Shown here piece after piece: positions 53,548 through 61,881 of a stretch of DNA of 64,000 bases. A program made the translations under genes and the position numbers. The stretch is from an uncultured Candidatus Poseidoniales archaeon. GTDB taxonomy: Archaea > Thermoplasmatota > Poseidoniia > Poseidoniales > Poseidoniaceae. Positions within the stretch are counted from its first letter, which is position 1, and each line of letters starts with the position of its first letter. Below the pieces are notes generated by a model. The model was not told where the DNA came from, did no database searches, and saw only the letters and a list, made by a program, of their open reading frames with translations. The DNA is taken from contig CAJIZC010000023.1 of NCBI GenBank assembly GCA_905181785.1, positions 62,001 to 126,000 of the forward strand, written 5' to 3'.

Positions 53548-54726
53548 TCAGAAGTAACTTGCCACATCGATATCGGGAAGGTCATGGCCGCAGGCACGGA
53601 AGCAGTCAAGCATGCGGATGCATCCTTCAACCATTTCTTCAACGGGTGTTTCGCCCATTGAGCCAACCCTGAACATTTTCCCCTTGAGGTGATCTTGTGC
53701 CCCAATGACTTGGGTGTTGAATTCATCCTTCAGCCTTGAGCGCCACCCGTCATCCATTCCTTCAGGGTACATGATGGCGGTGACAGAATCACTGCGTTGT
53801 GATGCATCGGCTAACAGTTCGAATCCAAGGTCGCTAAACAGGTTTCTCACCCCGTTGGCCATGTGAGCGCATCGGTTCCAGCGGACTTCATTCGTTTCAT
53901 TTTGAAGCACTTCTAATGCTGCACCCCAGCCCATTGCCAGGTTGATGGCTGGTGTCCAAGGGGTTTGGTCATCATTGCCTTTCTTCAGGGCAGAGACCAT
54001 GTCGAGGTAGTAGGTCGGATTTGCATCACCCTGTTCTCGAATGGCGTGCACGCGCTCAATGTAATGCTCGTTGATGGCGATGGCGGCAATTCCTGAAGGT
54101 CCAGCGGTGCATTTCTGGGCGCCCATAACCACCGCTTCTGCTTTCCACGCTGCTGGGTGAACCGGCATGCCTCCCACCGATGTGATTCCGTCAAGTATGA
54201 ACGGAGTTTCATGGCGAGCGCACATTTCCGCAATTGCTTCTGCATCTTGAGTGATGCCAGTGCTTGTTTCATTGTGGCAGATCAGAACAGCCTCGTAGCA
54301 CTTTCGCTCGAGTTGCCGCTCCAATTCACCGAGGTCAAAAGCCCGACCCCATTCACCCTTGAGGTGCTTGACATTGCAAAACCGATTGCAAATGTCTGCA
54401 ACTCGTTCCCCAAATTTTCCGTTGGTCGGAACGAGCACTAAATCGTTGGAACGGAAACGGTTTGCAATCACCATCTCCATCGCTGCAGTGCCGCTCCCAG
54501 ACACGACGACGACTTTGTAGCCATCCTCTCCGGTCCAAGATTCTGATTTTCGAACAGAGGGTGATGGGGAGAGGTTGAACGCAGCCCGAAGTCCAGAGTT
54601 CAGTTTGGCCATGACGTCACGAAACTCAGGCCCACGTGCCGTGATGACTGGTGTCGCCATGGCGCTAAGGCAAGGTTGGCCCATACGGACTGGACCCGGG
54701 ACAAGGAAGCAATCGTCGTAGCCCAT
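53548..54726 (-). CDS. Class V PLP aminotransferase (alanine-glyoxylate / serine-pyruvate type)
   Basis: 392 residues from MGYDDCFLVPGPVRMG. Features: FLVPGPVRM N-terminal motif, VSGSGTAAMEMVIAN, CHNETSTGITQDAEAI, FILDGITSVGGMPVHP (Asp and Thr/Ser near PLP), VMGAQKCTAGPSGIA (Schiff-base Lys), and C-terminal MFRVGSMGETPVEEM. It belongs to the phosphoserine/alanine-glyoxylate group and probably transfers amino groups from Ser or Ala to glyoxylate. The frame continues to 55026, but that upstream part is antisense to pdxT. It is divergent from pdxT, whose product makes its cofactor PLP. Confidence 0.88.
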   Translation of the reverse strand: MGYDDCFLVPGPVRMGQPCLSAMATPVITARGPEFRDVMAKLNSGLRAAFNLSPSPSVRKSESWTGEDGYKVVVVSGSGTAAMEMVIANRFRSNDLVLVPTNGKFGERVADICNRFCNVKHLKGEWGRAFDLGELERQLERKCYEAVLICHNETSTGITQDAEAIAEMCARHETPFILDGITSVGGMPVHPAAWKAEAVVMGAQKCTAGPSGIAAIAINEHYIERVHAIREQGDANPTYYLDMVSALKKGNDDQTPWTPAINLAMGWGAALEVLQNETNEVRWNRCAHMANGVRNLFSDLGFELLADASQRSDSVTAIMYPEGMDDGWRSRLKDEFNTQVIGAQDHLKGKMFRVGSMGETPVEEMVEGCIRMLDCFRACGHDLPDIDVASYF

Positions 54727-54850
54727 TGGTCGTGGCACCGCTTGGAGGTTTTTCAACACCTTGCATCGAGGTCTTAGCCCCGATGTCCAGTTGGATAGGA
54801 CGGTTGGAGCAATCCGTTGACCTCTTAGGGTGGTGGCATTTCCAAATACC

Positions 54851-55549
54851 ATGGTGCGCATTGGATTGGCGATGTTGCAAGGCGCTCGCCATGAACACAT
54901 CGAAGCGTTGCAAGGTGCAGCAGCAGAACTTTCCGTTGACCTCGAAGTTGTAGAACTGCGCCGTGGCGACCAAGTTGATGCAACGCTGGACGCATTGGTG
55001 CTTCCTGGTGGAGAATCAACCGCCATGAGAAAAGCAAGCGAAAGCGAAGCTTTGTTACCCGCACTTTATGCTTGGATGGATGAGCATGAATCGCGTCCAG
55101 TTTTGGGTACTTGTGCAGGTGCCATCCTTCTTTCAGCACCGGATGGGGAGCGCACTCCATACATTGCAGCACCAATCGCTCGCAACGCTTGGGGTCGGCA
55201 ACGTCAATCCTTCGAGGCGGAAGTGGAAGTGGATTTAATCGTCCCAGAAGCGGGCATAACGACCAATCATGTTGCAGATCCTGACCGATTCAACCACAGA
55301 CCCCTTCCAGTCGGGCCAAACGCATCACCAGTTCGAGCCAGCGGCTACCCCGGCGTGTTTATTCGAGCTCCTCGATTTGAAACAGATACCGTTGAATGTG
55401 AAGTGATTGCCACCCTCGAACACGAAACAGTAGGCGTTCTTGACGGTTGTCGCCTCGCCCTCACTTTTCATCCTGAATTGACCCTTGACAGGCGCTTTCA
55501 CCGCTGGTTGATCGCCAATGCCGTCCGCACTCATCCAGACGAACCTTAG
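54851..55549 (+). CDS. pdxT: PLP synthase glutaminase subunit PdxT
   Basis: 232 residues. Class I glutaminase fold: IGLAMLQGARHEHIEAL, LVLPGGESTAMRK, GTCAGAILLS with the nucleophile Cys, and TFHPELTLDRRFHRW with the catalytic His and Glu. It supplies ammonia to PdxS for pyridoxal 5'-phosphate synthesis. The ATG at 54851 gives the family N-terminus; PdxS is not in this window. It ends just before the radical SAM gene. Confidence 0.93.
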   Translation: MVRIGLAMLQGARHEHIEALQGAAAELSVDLEVVELRRGDQVDATLDALVLPGGESTAMRKASESEALLPALYAWMDEHESRPVLGTCAGAILLSAPDGERTPYIAAPIARNAWGRQRQSFEAEVEVDLIVPEAGITTNHVADPDRFNHRPLPVGPNASPVRASGYPGVFIRAPRFETDTVECEVIATLEHETVGVLDGCRLALTFHPELTLDRRFHRWLIANAVRTHPDEP

Positions 55550-55592
55550 CGACGGCTTCAAACCCAAACGCCGGCACGCCCAACTGAGTTCC

Positions 55593-56678
55593 ATGGCCAC
55601 TTCACTGCAAATGGCAACAGAAATCCTTCCCGCGGAGGAAGGTGAAGCCGAGGGTTGTGTCCAATGCCAGATCGGCAGCAAGCTCGTGCTTTTCGTCACG
55701 GGAAAATGCCACTGGGGTTGCGATTATTGCCCACTTTCAGACAACCGCCGTGAATCACCAGACATGTTTGCCAATGAACGCCGTTGTTCCACCTGGGAAG
55801 AGGTCATCGAGGAAGGCCACGCCATGCGAGCCACGGGGACGGGAATCACAGGCGGCGACCCGATGCTTGACATGGAACGTTCCCTTGAGGCAGTGAAGCA
55901 ACTCAAGGCGGCGTTTGGTAAAGAACATCACATTCACCTCTACACCTCAATCCCATTCGATCCTAAAAAAGCAGCCGCATTCGGCTCTGCTGGTCTTGAT
56001 GAGATTCGATTTCACCTGTTGGATGGCACGGTTACCAAGTACCTTCCAGTGATGCAAGCATGCGCTGATTCGGGCATCGAAGTCGGTGTTGAACTCCCCT
56101 GTGAGCCAGACAAAGAAGAGCAGTTGTTCGCTCTGCTTGACCAACTTGAATCTTCACCCGCATCGTTCCTCAACCTCAACGAACTCGAAATTACCGTCGG
56201 CAACCAGGAAAACATGGACGTCCGAGGATTCAATCTAAGCGGCGGCATCACAGCCGCAGCTGAAGGCTCTGCCGACCTTGCCCTTCGCCTCAAAGAGGCA
56301 TCCCAGCCAATGAACTTCCACCTCAAGTTTTGTTCCGCCCGCTACAAGGACGCCGGTCAATTGAGAGCCCGATTCCGCAGAAGGGGTCAAGCCACCCTTC
56401 GGCCATATGAAGTGCTAAGTGAGGATGACACCATCCTGTTTGGGGCCATTCCAACCTCCTTAGCAGATGCACCTGATGATGTCGCTGAATTGAAGCACGA
56501 ACTTGGGGTTGCAGATGGATGGATTCGATACGATGCTCAATTTGAGCGCATCGAACTGCCCCTTTCGCTTGCTGAGGAGTTATCAGACTCCCTTGAAGTT
56601 CCAGTTTTCCTCGTTGAAGTTCATCCAACTCACGACCGACTTGAAGTCGGTTTGGTTCACTTGAATGAACACCGCTGA
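55593..56678 (+). CDS. Radical SAM protein
   Basis: 361 residues from MATSLQMATEIL. The Fe-S motif is GKCHWGCDYCPLS (C-x3-C-x2-C), after which TGTGITGGDPMLDMERSLE gives the GGE-like loop, then a TIM-barrel body: IHLYTSIPFDPK, DEIRFHLLD, GVELPCEPDK, LNLNELEITVG. The C-terminal part (about 250-361) is a separate domain with FCSARYKDAGQLRARFRRRG. Function unassigned; the ORF extends to 55518, overlapping pdxT, but the conserved region starts after 55593. It is the last plus-strand gene before tRNA-Val. Confidence 0.82.
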   Translation: MATSLQMATEILPAEEGEAEGCVQCQIGSKLVLFVTGKCHWGCDYCPLSDNRRESPDMFANERRCSTWEEVIEEGHAMRATGTGITGGDPMLDMERSLEAVKQLKAAFGKEHHIHLYTSIPFDPKKAAAFGSAGLDEIRFHLLDGTVTKYLPVMQACADSGIEVGVELPCEPDKEEQLFALLDQLESSPASFLNLNELEITVGNQENMDVRGFNLSGGITAAAEGSADLALRLKEASQPMNFHLKFCSARYKDAGQLRARFRRRGQATLRPYEVLSEDDTILFGAIPTSLADAPDDVAELKHELGVADGWIRYDAQFERIELPLSLAEELSDSLEVPVFLVEVHPTHDRLEVGLVHLNEHR

Positions 56679-56739
56679 ACCATCCAAGCAAGCCAACGGC
56701 GAGGCTTATATCATCGGTGCTTTAGGACAGGCTACCTTA

Positions 56740-56815
56740 GGGCTCGTGGTCTAGGGGTTATGACGTCGCCTTCACATGGCGAAGATCGCCGGTTCAATTC
56801 CGGCCGAGCCCACCA
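56740..56815 (+). tRNA. tRNA-Val (CAC), CCA encoded
   Basis: Acceptor GGGCTCG pairs with CGAGCCC. The D arm follows TGGTCTAGGGGTTATGAC. The anticodon stem TCGCC/GGCGA holds the loop TTCACAT (anticodon CAC). The T arm is GCCGG-TTCAATT-CCGGC. The discriminator A at 56812 is followed by an encoded CCA (56813-56815). No intron. Its 3' end is copied 94 bases downstream. Confidence 0.95.
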
Positions 56816-56943
56816 TTCGACATCAGAGGCCGGATTGTACCAGTCATGAACAATTCAGTTGGATTTAGTTTGTTCATTGACGCCGGTTCAATTCCGGCCG
56901 AGCCCACCTGTTGTTAACCAAGGCCAGATTGTACCAGTCATGA
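56787..56943. repeat. Direct duplication of tRNA-Val 3' end and following sequence (94-base offset)
   Basis: The 28 bases 56787-56814 (T arm, acceptor 3' strand and CC) recur exactly at 56881-56908. After a 12-base dissimilar stretch, 23 bases at 56827-56849 (AGGCCGGATTGTACCAGTCA...) recur at 56921-56943 with one change. The copy has no rest of a tRNA and cannot form one. The repeat could be a scar of tandem duplication or of an element that used the tRNA 3' end as attachment site. Confidence 0.8.
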
Positions 56944-57154
56944 GCCATGCGAGGAAAGACAAAAGGTACCCGAGTAAGACAAACACCTCGAGCAACCATA
57001 TGAGAAATAAAATCGCCCCGCTGCTAAGCAACGGTTGCACAAGTCCATTGAGTGAAACTCAAATTACGCATAGAAATTGAATTTTTACGCTGTGGTTCAT
57101 AATTTCATGACATTTATCCATCATGTTCAATAGAACATAGCCTTTCAATGAAGC
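56944..57154. other. Gene-free AT-rich stretch after the repeat
   Basis: About 210 bases, noticeably more AT-rich than the surroundings, with only short open frames that show no coding character. AT-rich patches near 57085-57115 could include the promoter of the thioredoxin-CcdA gene at 57155. No repeat, tRNA or integrase remnant was recognised. Confidence 0.5.
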
Positions 57155-58621
57155 ATGGGCCTCTTGGACCAAGCAGATTTCTCTGTTTTCAAGCAGGGGG
57201 AAACTTGGAAGGCCTTTGGAATTGCAGCGTTAATGTTTGTGACCATTTCGTTCGCAGCGCTCTCAATGTTCGACAGCATGGATGAAGTGTTTGCTTCGGA
57301 CGCTGACCCTGCTCCAATTCCCAACATGATTTTTGAATCCCTTAATCGGAGTGGCGTCGAATCGGTAGTGGCGAACGAGACTGGCTGGATCGACCTCAGC
57401 GACCACCGTGGAGACATCATTATTCTTGATTTCATGGCCCACGATTGCAGCAACTGTCACGCTGTACAAGAACACATTGAGGAGAACATGGATGCTTGGG
57501 CCGAAAAAGCCAACGCCTCTGGCAAAAACCTCACCATCTTTGGTTATGGTGCGTGGTACGATGAAACAATCGAGTACCTCAACGAAACTTCGGGTGCCTA
57601 TCATGTTCCTGCCTACCCAACCGGTTTGGGCAGCACCAACGCCGCACAAATCGCAAACAATTCAACAGCCGACCCAGTGCGCCTCTTCACCACTGGTGGT
57701 ACCGGTCAAATTCCAATTGTAATGATACTTGATTCAGAGGGCTACATTATTGCGAAAGAAGCCACAGGCACCCCCAAAGACAAATGGTCGAAATTTGATG
57801 GGGTCCTCGATAAGGCGCTCACAGGAACCGTTGAAGACACCATGGATTCACGCATTGCTTGGGAAGAACCTGGTACATCCTATGTCGCCGTGTTTGTGCT
57901 GGGTATGGTGCTCTCTATTCTCGTGTACTTCTCCCCCTGTGCCTTCCCAGTTTTGCCCGGCTTCATCTCATATTACCTTTCTTTGGGGGCGCGAGAAGAT
58001 GAACTGATCGCCGAAGGGAAACTGAAAACGAAGATGCCGTCTTCATGGGTCATCGGTTTGCTGTCTGGGGTCGGTATGTGGACCTTCTTTGGTATCATTG
58101 GCATCCTTGCCATCGTCATGGGTGAAGCCTTTGCCGCCTCTGGTTTGATTCATTGGATTGCAATCTTTATTGCTTTGCTATTGATCGTATTGGGGTCCAT
58201 GATGTTGATTGGAATAACATCGAAGTTGATGGGCTTTGTTGATGGCTTCGTACGCAAATACAGCACCACTGAGGCAGATGAAACCTTCACTCCACGCCGA
58301 AACATGTACCTCTATGGATTTGGCTATGCTGCGGCATCCATCGATTGTACAGCAGCAGCAGTTCTGCCCTTCGTTCTCTACTTGAGCACGCTTGGACGAT
58401 CAGCGATTGGCGTTGGAATTGGCGGCTTGATGCTGGGCTTGTTGGTGCTCATGATCTTCGTCACAGTCGCAGTCGGTATGGGACGCCAAGTAATGATTAA
58501 TTTCCTGCGCCGCTCGACGGGTATGATCAAGATGGTTGGCTCTTGGATGATGATCATGGCTGGTATTAGCCTCACCTTGTACCTTACAAATTCTCCTTTA
58601 GTCAGCATTATTTTTGGCTGA
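57155..58621 (+). CDS. Thioredoxin-CcdA (DsbD-like) fusion protein
   Basis: 488 residues. TM1 (about 20-42), an extracytoplasmic thioredoxin-like domain (about 55-230) with the redox pair in MAHDCSNCHAVQEH (C-S-N-C) and IPIVMILDSEGYIIAKE, then six to eight transmembrane helices of the CcdA type with YFSPCAFPVLPGFISYY and ASIDCTAAAVLPFVLY, each carrying a conserved Cys. It would pass electrons across the membrane to extracytoplasmic thiol proteins, as DsbD or ScsB does, with the domain order reversed from classical CcdA-thioredoxin. It is convergent with the PAP2 gene. Confidence 0.85.
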   Translation: MGLLDQADFSVFKQGETWKAFGIAALMFVTISFAALSMFDSMDEVFASDADPAPIPNMIFESLNRSGVESVVANETGWIDLSDHRGDIIILDFMAHDCSNCHAVQEHIEENMDAWAEKANASGKNLTIFGYGAWYDETIEYLNETSGAYHVPAYPTGLGSTNAAQIANNSTADPVRLFTTGGTGQIPIVMILDSEGYIIAKEATGTPKDKWSKFDGVLDKALTGTVEDTMDSRIAWEEPGTSYVAVFVLGMVLSILVYFSPCAFPVLPGFISYYLSLGAREDELIAEGKLKTKMPSSWVIGLLSGVGMWTFFGIIGILAIVMGEAFAASGLIHWIAIFIALLLIVLGSMMLIGITSKLMGFVDGFVRKYSTTEADETFTPRRNMYLYGFGYAAASIDCTAAAVLPFVLYLSTLGRSAIGVGIGGLMLGLLVLMIFVTVAVGMGRQVMINFLRRSTGMIKMVGSWMMIMAGISLTLYLTNSPLVSIIFG

Positions 58622-59380
58622 TTACCGCTCCATTGCAGCGTCAAACCGTTCAGCGTACGCCTCTGTTGCCACTCTGTCAAGCGCTGGCTTCATCCAATAC
58701 CGCCAAGTCACGTAAGCAAAAGCAAGCCCAGTTGCTACGTCCCAGATGTAATGCTGTTTGGTGTACATGGTGGACAAGATCAGCATGGCCCAAGCGAACA
58801 GGAGGCCCCAATGCAAAATCTTCAGTTTTGTGGTTTCGGAAGGGTACCAGTATCGCAGCACAAACACCACTTGAGTGCTTTGAACAACGTGCAAGGAAGG
58901 CCAAGAATTCCACGGCGTATCCAATGAATGCATGAATTGGTAATACGGGTACCAGAAATCACCTTGATTCAATTGATCTTTAATTGGACCTCGCAAATCA
59001 ATTTCAACCGGAGCGAGTAAAAAGACGGCAAAAACCATCCAGCAACTGATGGTCATCATCTGGTGGAAGATGATGTTTTGACGCCACATTGTGTCTGTTT
59101 TGTGGCCAAGGAATGCAGCTGCGGGATAATACAGATAGAGGGTGAGGTAAGGAATAAACATCCACGGAAGGAAAGTGAGGTTCGTGTCGAAAGCCAAGGT
59201 CGGATCAAAGGCTTCTCGCTGAAGGTAATTGGAAACATGGTTGATGGTCGTGTATGGCAGCGCGTTGAACACCCCCATCATCAGTATAATGACAACCGTC
59301 AACCTGCGATTGGCCCACGTTGAACGCTTTGACCAGTGGTACTTCCAAAACCACCAAGGTTCAGTCCCACGGCTTTTCAT
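58622..59380 (-). CDS. PAP2-superfamily membrane protein
   Basis: 252 residues with five or six transmembrane helices and the PAP2 motifs: WNSWPSLHVVQSTQVVF (C2, catalytic His) and TKQHYIWDVATGLAFAYVTW (C3, His and Asp). The C1 Lys/Arg motif is not evident. It is related in plan to the larger 21725-23155 protein but lacks the C-terminal beta domain. Likely acts on lipid phosphates or head groups. Its stop abuts that of the convergent CcdA fusion. Confidence 0.82.
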   Translation of the reverse strand: MKSRGTEPWWFWKYHWSKRSTWANRRLTVVIILMMGVFNALPYTTINHVSNYLQREAFDPTLAFDTNLTFLPWMFIPYLTLYLYYPAAAFLGHKTDTMWRQNIIFHQMMTISCWMVFAVFLLAPVEIDLRGPIKDQLNQGDFWYPYYQFMHSLDTPWNSWPSLHVVQSTQVVFVLRYWYPSETTKLKILHWGLLFAWAMLILSTMYTKQHYIWDVATGLAFAYVTWRYWMKPALDRVATEAYAERFDAAMER

Positions 59381-59479
59381 TAAGCAAATCCAACCTCGCT
59401 GAGCGTGTAAAGATAATGCCGGCGGATGAGGCGGGGATGGGAAAAAGGGGGTCTTCTTTTGGATGGGCCATGTTGGTGA
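59381..59479. other. Spacer between the PAP2 gene and the thiamine ABC ATPase gene
   Basis: 99 bases with no coding frame of note. On the minus strand it lies just upstream of the PAP2 ATG and could hold its promoter, or the end of the thiamine operon transcript. No hairpin or TATA box was convincing. Confidence 0.35.
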
Positions 59480-60118
59480 TCACTCTTCTTCTGAACTGAA
59501 CAGTTCTCGCCAAGTCAGCACCCTGTCTGCGATGAGGGTGGCCTCCTCCGGATCGTGAGTGACATGTATGGCGGCAGTGGATCTCTGCTTGAGCCATTGG
59601 CGAGTTTGGAGTGCAAGTGTTCGTCGTGTTTCTAAATCCAGAGCCGAAAAAGGTTCATCCAAGAGCAACACTTCCGGTTTACCGAGCATTGCTCGAACCA
59701 AGGCAACCCTCTGAGCTTCTCCACCTGAAAGGGATTCAACTCGGCGCTTCTCGAACCCCTCCATTTGAACGAAGGACAATTCCTGAGCGATGGTGGTATG
59801 TTGTTCAGCTTTTGGGATTTTTTTCTCAAAGCCCAATGCAATGTTTCCAGCAACGTTGAGGTGTGGGTAGAGGATTGGTTTTTGGAACAAGTATCCAATG
59901 GCTTCACTGCCGCGATGGCTCTCAATTTCAAGTTCTCCAGAGTCTGGTTGTTCAAGGCCCACGAGGCATCGCAGGAGCGTTGATTTGCCACAACCACTTG
60001 GTCCGAGGATGGCTACAATTTCCCCATCATGCAACGTGAGGTTTAATCCGTTTAGAACATGGATTTCTCCAAAAGATTTCGCTAGGTTGGTTGCTTTGAG
60101 CACTGTTTTCTTTGACAT
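59480..60118 (-). CDS. thiQ: Thiamine-type ABC transporter ATP-binding protein
   Basis: 212 residues, a short ATPase like ThiQ. Walker A GPSGCGKST, Q-loop GYLFQKPILYPHL, signature SLSGGEAQRVAL, Walker B EVLLLDEPFSALD, switch VTHD. The small size without a C-terminal extension fits ThiQ rather than FbpC or PotA. Its ATG directly follows the stop of the permease gene. It energises uptake with the permease and binding protein encoded upstream. Confidence 0.88.
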   Translation of the reverse strand: MSKKTVLKATNLAKSFGEIHVLNGLNLTLHDGEIVAILGPSGCGKSTLLRCLVGLEQPDSGELEIESHRGSEAIGYLFQKPILYPHLNVAGNIALGFEKKIPKAEQHTTIAQELSFVQMEGFEKRRVESLSGGEAQRVALVRAMLGKPEVLLLDEPFSALDLETRRTLALQTRQWLKQRSTAAIHVTHDPEEATLIADRVLTWRELFSSEEE

Positions 60119-61867
60119 TCAAAACCCTCCCCCATCGCCTTCCGGCCGAAAACGTTCAGCCATGAAAAACAACAGGAAGGTAATGGCCATGAGCACGGTT
60201 GCCGCAGCCATGGCGGCGGGTTGAATCAAGGGATCAAATTTTGGCCTTGACATCAACTGATCCACAACCACCGAAAGGGTGTCCCATGAACCAGCCCGCA
60301 CAATCAGCCAAGACGCTCCAAACTCACCAAGTGAGAAAGCAACCGTCAACGAAGAAGCAACGACTGCAGGTCCCCGTATGAAGGAGAAATAGCCATGATA
60401 CCAAGTTTGAAGCGGGTTAAGATTCAAAACCAACGCTTGCTCCTTCCACTCAGGTTCGACAGCCCGCATCGCAGGCAACATCACGCGGACAACAAACGGA
60501 ACGGTAAGGATCACGTGAGGAAGAACAGGGAGGAAACTCCATTGGAAAAGGGCAGGCATTGTTTTCAAGACGCCAAGCAGCACACCAAGTCCTACCATCA
60601 CGGCAGAAACAGCAAGTGGGAGTAAGGTCAAGACATCAAGTGCTTTTGCCATTCTTGGTCGATGTTGAAGTTCCAGTGCATGGATGCTTGAGGCCAACAT
60701 CCAGCCCGTTGGCAGTGCGATGCATAAAGTGCAAAAAGCATAGAGAAGAGAGTTTCCAAGTGCTTCACCAACTCCCATCGTCGACAAATCACCAGACCAA
60801 GCCGCACGCCACCCTTCAACGCTCCACTGAGGGGCCATACCGGAAGTGAACGAACCTTCTCGAACCCTGAAGGAGGCGAAAAAGGCCGCTAGCATTGGTG
60901 CCAATGTGAACCCAGCACCAGAATAGACAATCAGGCGAGCGCGCCAATTCGGAGGGCCCCTCGCACTGCGAGCCCCACCTTCTGAAATCAATGAAAAGCG
61001 AGTAGAATGACGCTGTTGAAGCGTAGAGGTGAGGTAGAGTGCTGCCAAAAGAATTAGAAATTGAACCATTGATGCAGACATGACAATTTCGCTCGTGTCG
61101 ACTCGATAGTTCTCGATGCCTGCTGATCCTCCATAAGAAGCCATCAAGGATTCGAGGGTGTTGTTGAACGGAGCAAGCCATTTGACCAAAGCAAACGAAG
61201 TGAAAGAGAAGAGAAAACTTAGCGATGCGGCGCACAACACAGCAGGTCCAAGAATCGGCCACCAAAGATGGCGGAACCGTCCAAGGCGAGTTTTCCCCTG
61301 CCCTAAGAGTCCGATTTGTTCTTCCCATGCCGGATCAAGGCGAGCCACCGTCGGTTCGACAAATCGAATCATCAACGACAGGTTGAACCATGCATGGGCG
61401 AAAATAAGGGCAATGAAGTGCCCGGGGTGATCCCATCCTGTTCGAGCGGCTAAGTCTCCTATTAGGCCGGTTTCCTTGCGCAGGTCGATGCCCAGTGTGT
61501 GCAACAATCCACCGTCATCGACCAACAGGAGGAAACCCATAGCAGCCACGATGGCCGGCATGACAAACGGTACAGAAAATAAGGCTCGAAAAAATGCAGG
61601 TCGGCGCCACTGGTAACGACCTAAGCACCACGCAATCGGTAAGCCAATGACAACAGTCAGTGCTGCTGAGGCGGTGGCTTCCAAAAGGGTGTAATGTAGG
61701 GCTTCTGTGGCTCCATAGACGTCACTGAACCGCCACAAGGCCTCCCAAGGTGTGTGGCCGGTGACTTGCTGTAACCTTGCTAATGCATAGATGAATGGCA
61801 AACTCGCCAGCGATAGGTAGGCGAGGATCGAGATGCCCCGAATTGCCCACTTCGATGTTGGAGTCAT
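60119..61867 (-). CDS. thiP: Thiamine-type ABC transporter permease (fused two-half)
   Basis: 582 residues with about 12 transmembrane helices in two halves, each carrying a binding-protein-dependent transport signature (EQIGLLGQGKTRLGRFRHLWWPIL and EQALVLNLNPLQTWYHGYFSFI). The fused ThiP/FbpB-type plan matches ThiP. GAGGGA precedes ATG 61867 with a spacing of ten; a start at 61921 would overlap the upstream gene by 40 bases. Works with the binding protein and ATPase of the same operon. Confidence 0.88.
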   Translation of the reverse strand: MTPTSKWAIRGISILAYLSLASLPFIYALARLQQVTGHTPWEALWRFSDVYGATEALHYTLLEATASAALTVVIGLPIAWCLGRYQWRRPAFFRALFSVPFVMPAIVAAMGFLLLVDDGGLLHTLGIDLRKETGLIGDLAARTGWDHPGHFIALIFAHAWFNLSLMIRFVEPTVARLDPAWEEQIGLLGQGKTRLGRFRHLWWPILGPAVLCAASLSFLFSFTSFALVKWLAPFNNTLESLMASYGGSAGIENYRVDTSEIVMSASMVQFLILLAALYLTSTLQQRHSTRFSLISEGGARSARGPPNWRARLIVYSGAGFTLAPMLAAFFASFRVREGSFTSGMAPQWSVEGWRAAWSGDLSTMGVGEALGNSLLYAFCTLCIALPTGWMLASSIHALELQHRPRMAKALDVLTLLPLAVSAVMVGLGVLLGVLKTMPALFQWSFLPVLPHVILTVPFVVRVMLPAMRAVEPEWKEQALVLNLNPLQTWYHGYFSFIRGPAVVASSLTVAFSLGEFGASWLIVRAGSWDTLSVVVDQLMSRPKFDPLIQPAAMAAATVLMAITFLLFFMAERFRPEGDGGGF

Positions 61868-61881
61868 CGCCAAAGCATCCC

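Noticed and set aside
54727-55026. Upstream extension of the class V aminotransferase
   Set aside because: Ser/Pro/Arg-rich, antisense to pdxT; the family N-terminus begins exactly at the ATG at 54726.
56859-57080. 73-residue frame after tRNA-Val
   Set aside because: Includes the duplicated tRNA end, has low coding character and no ribosome site.
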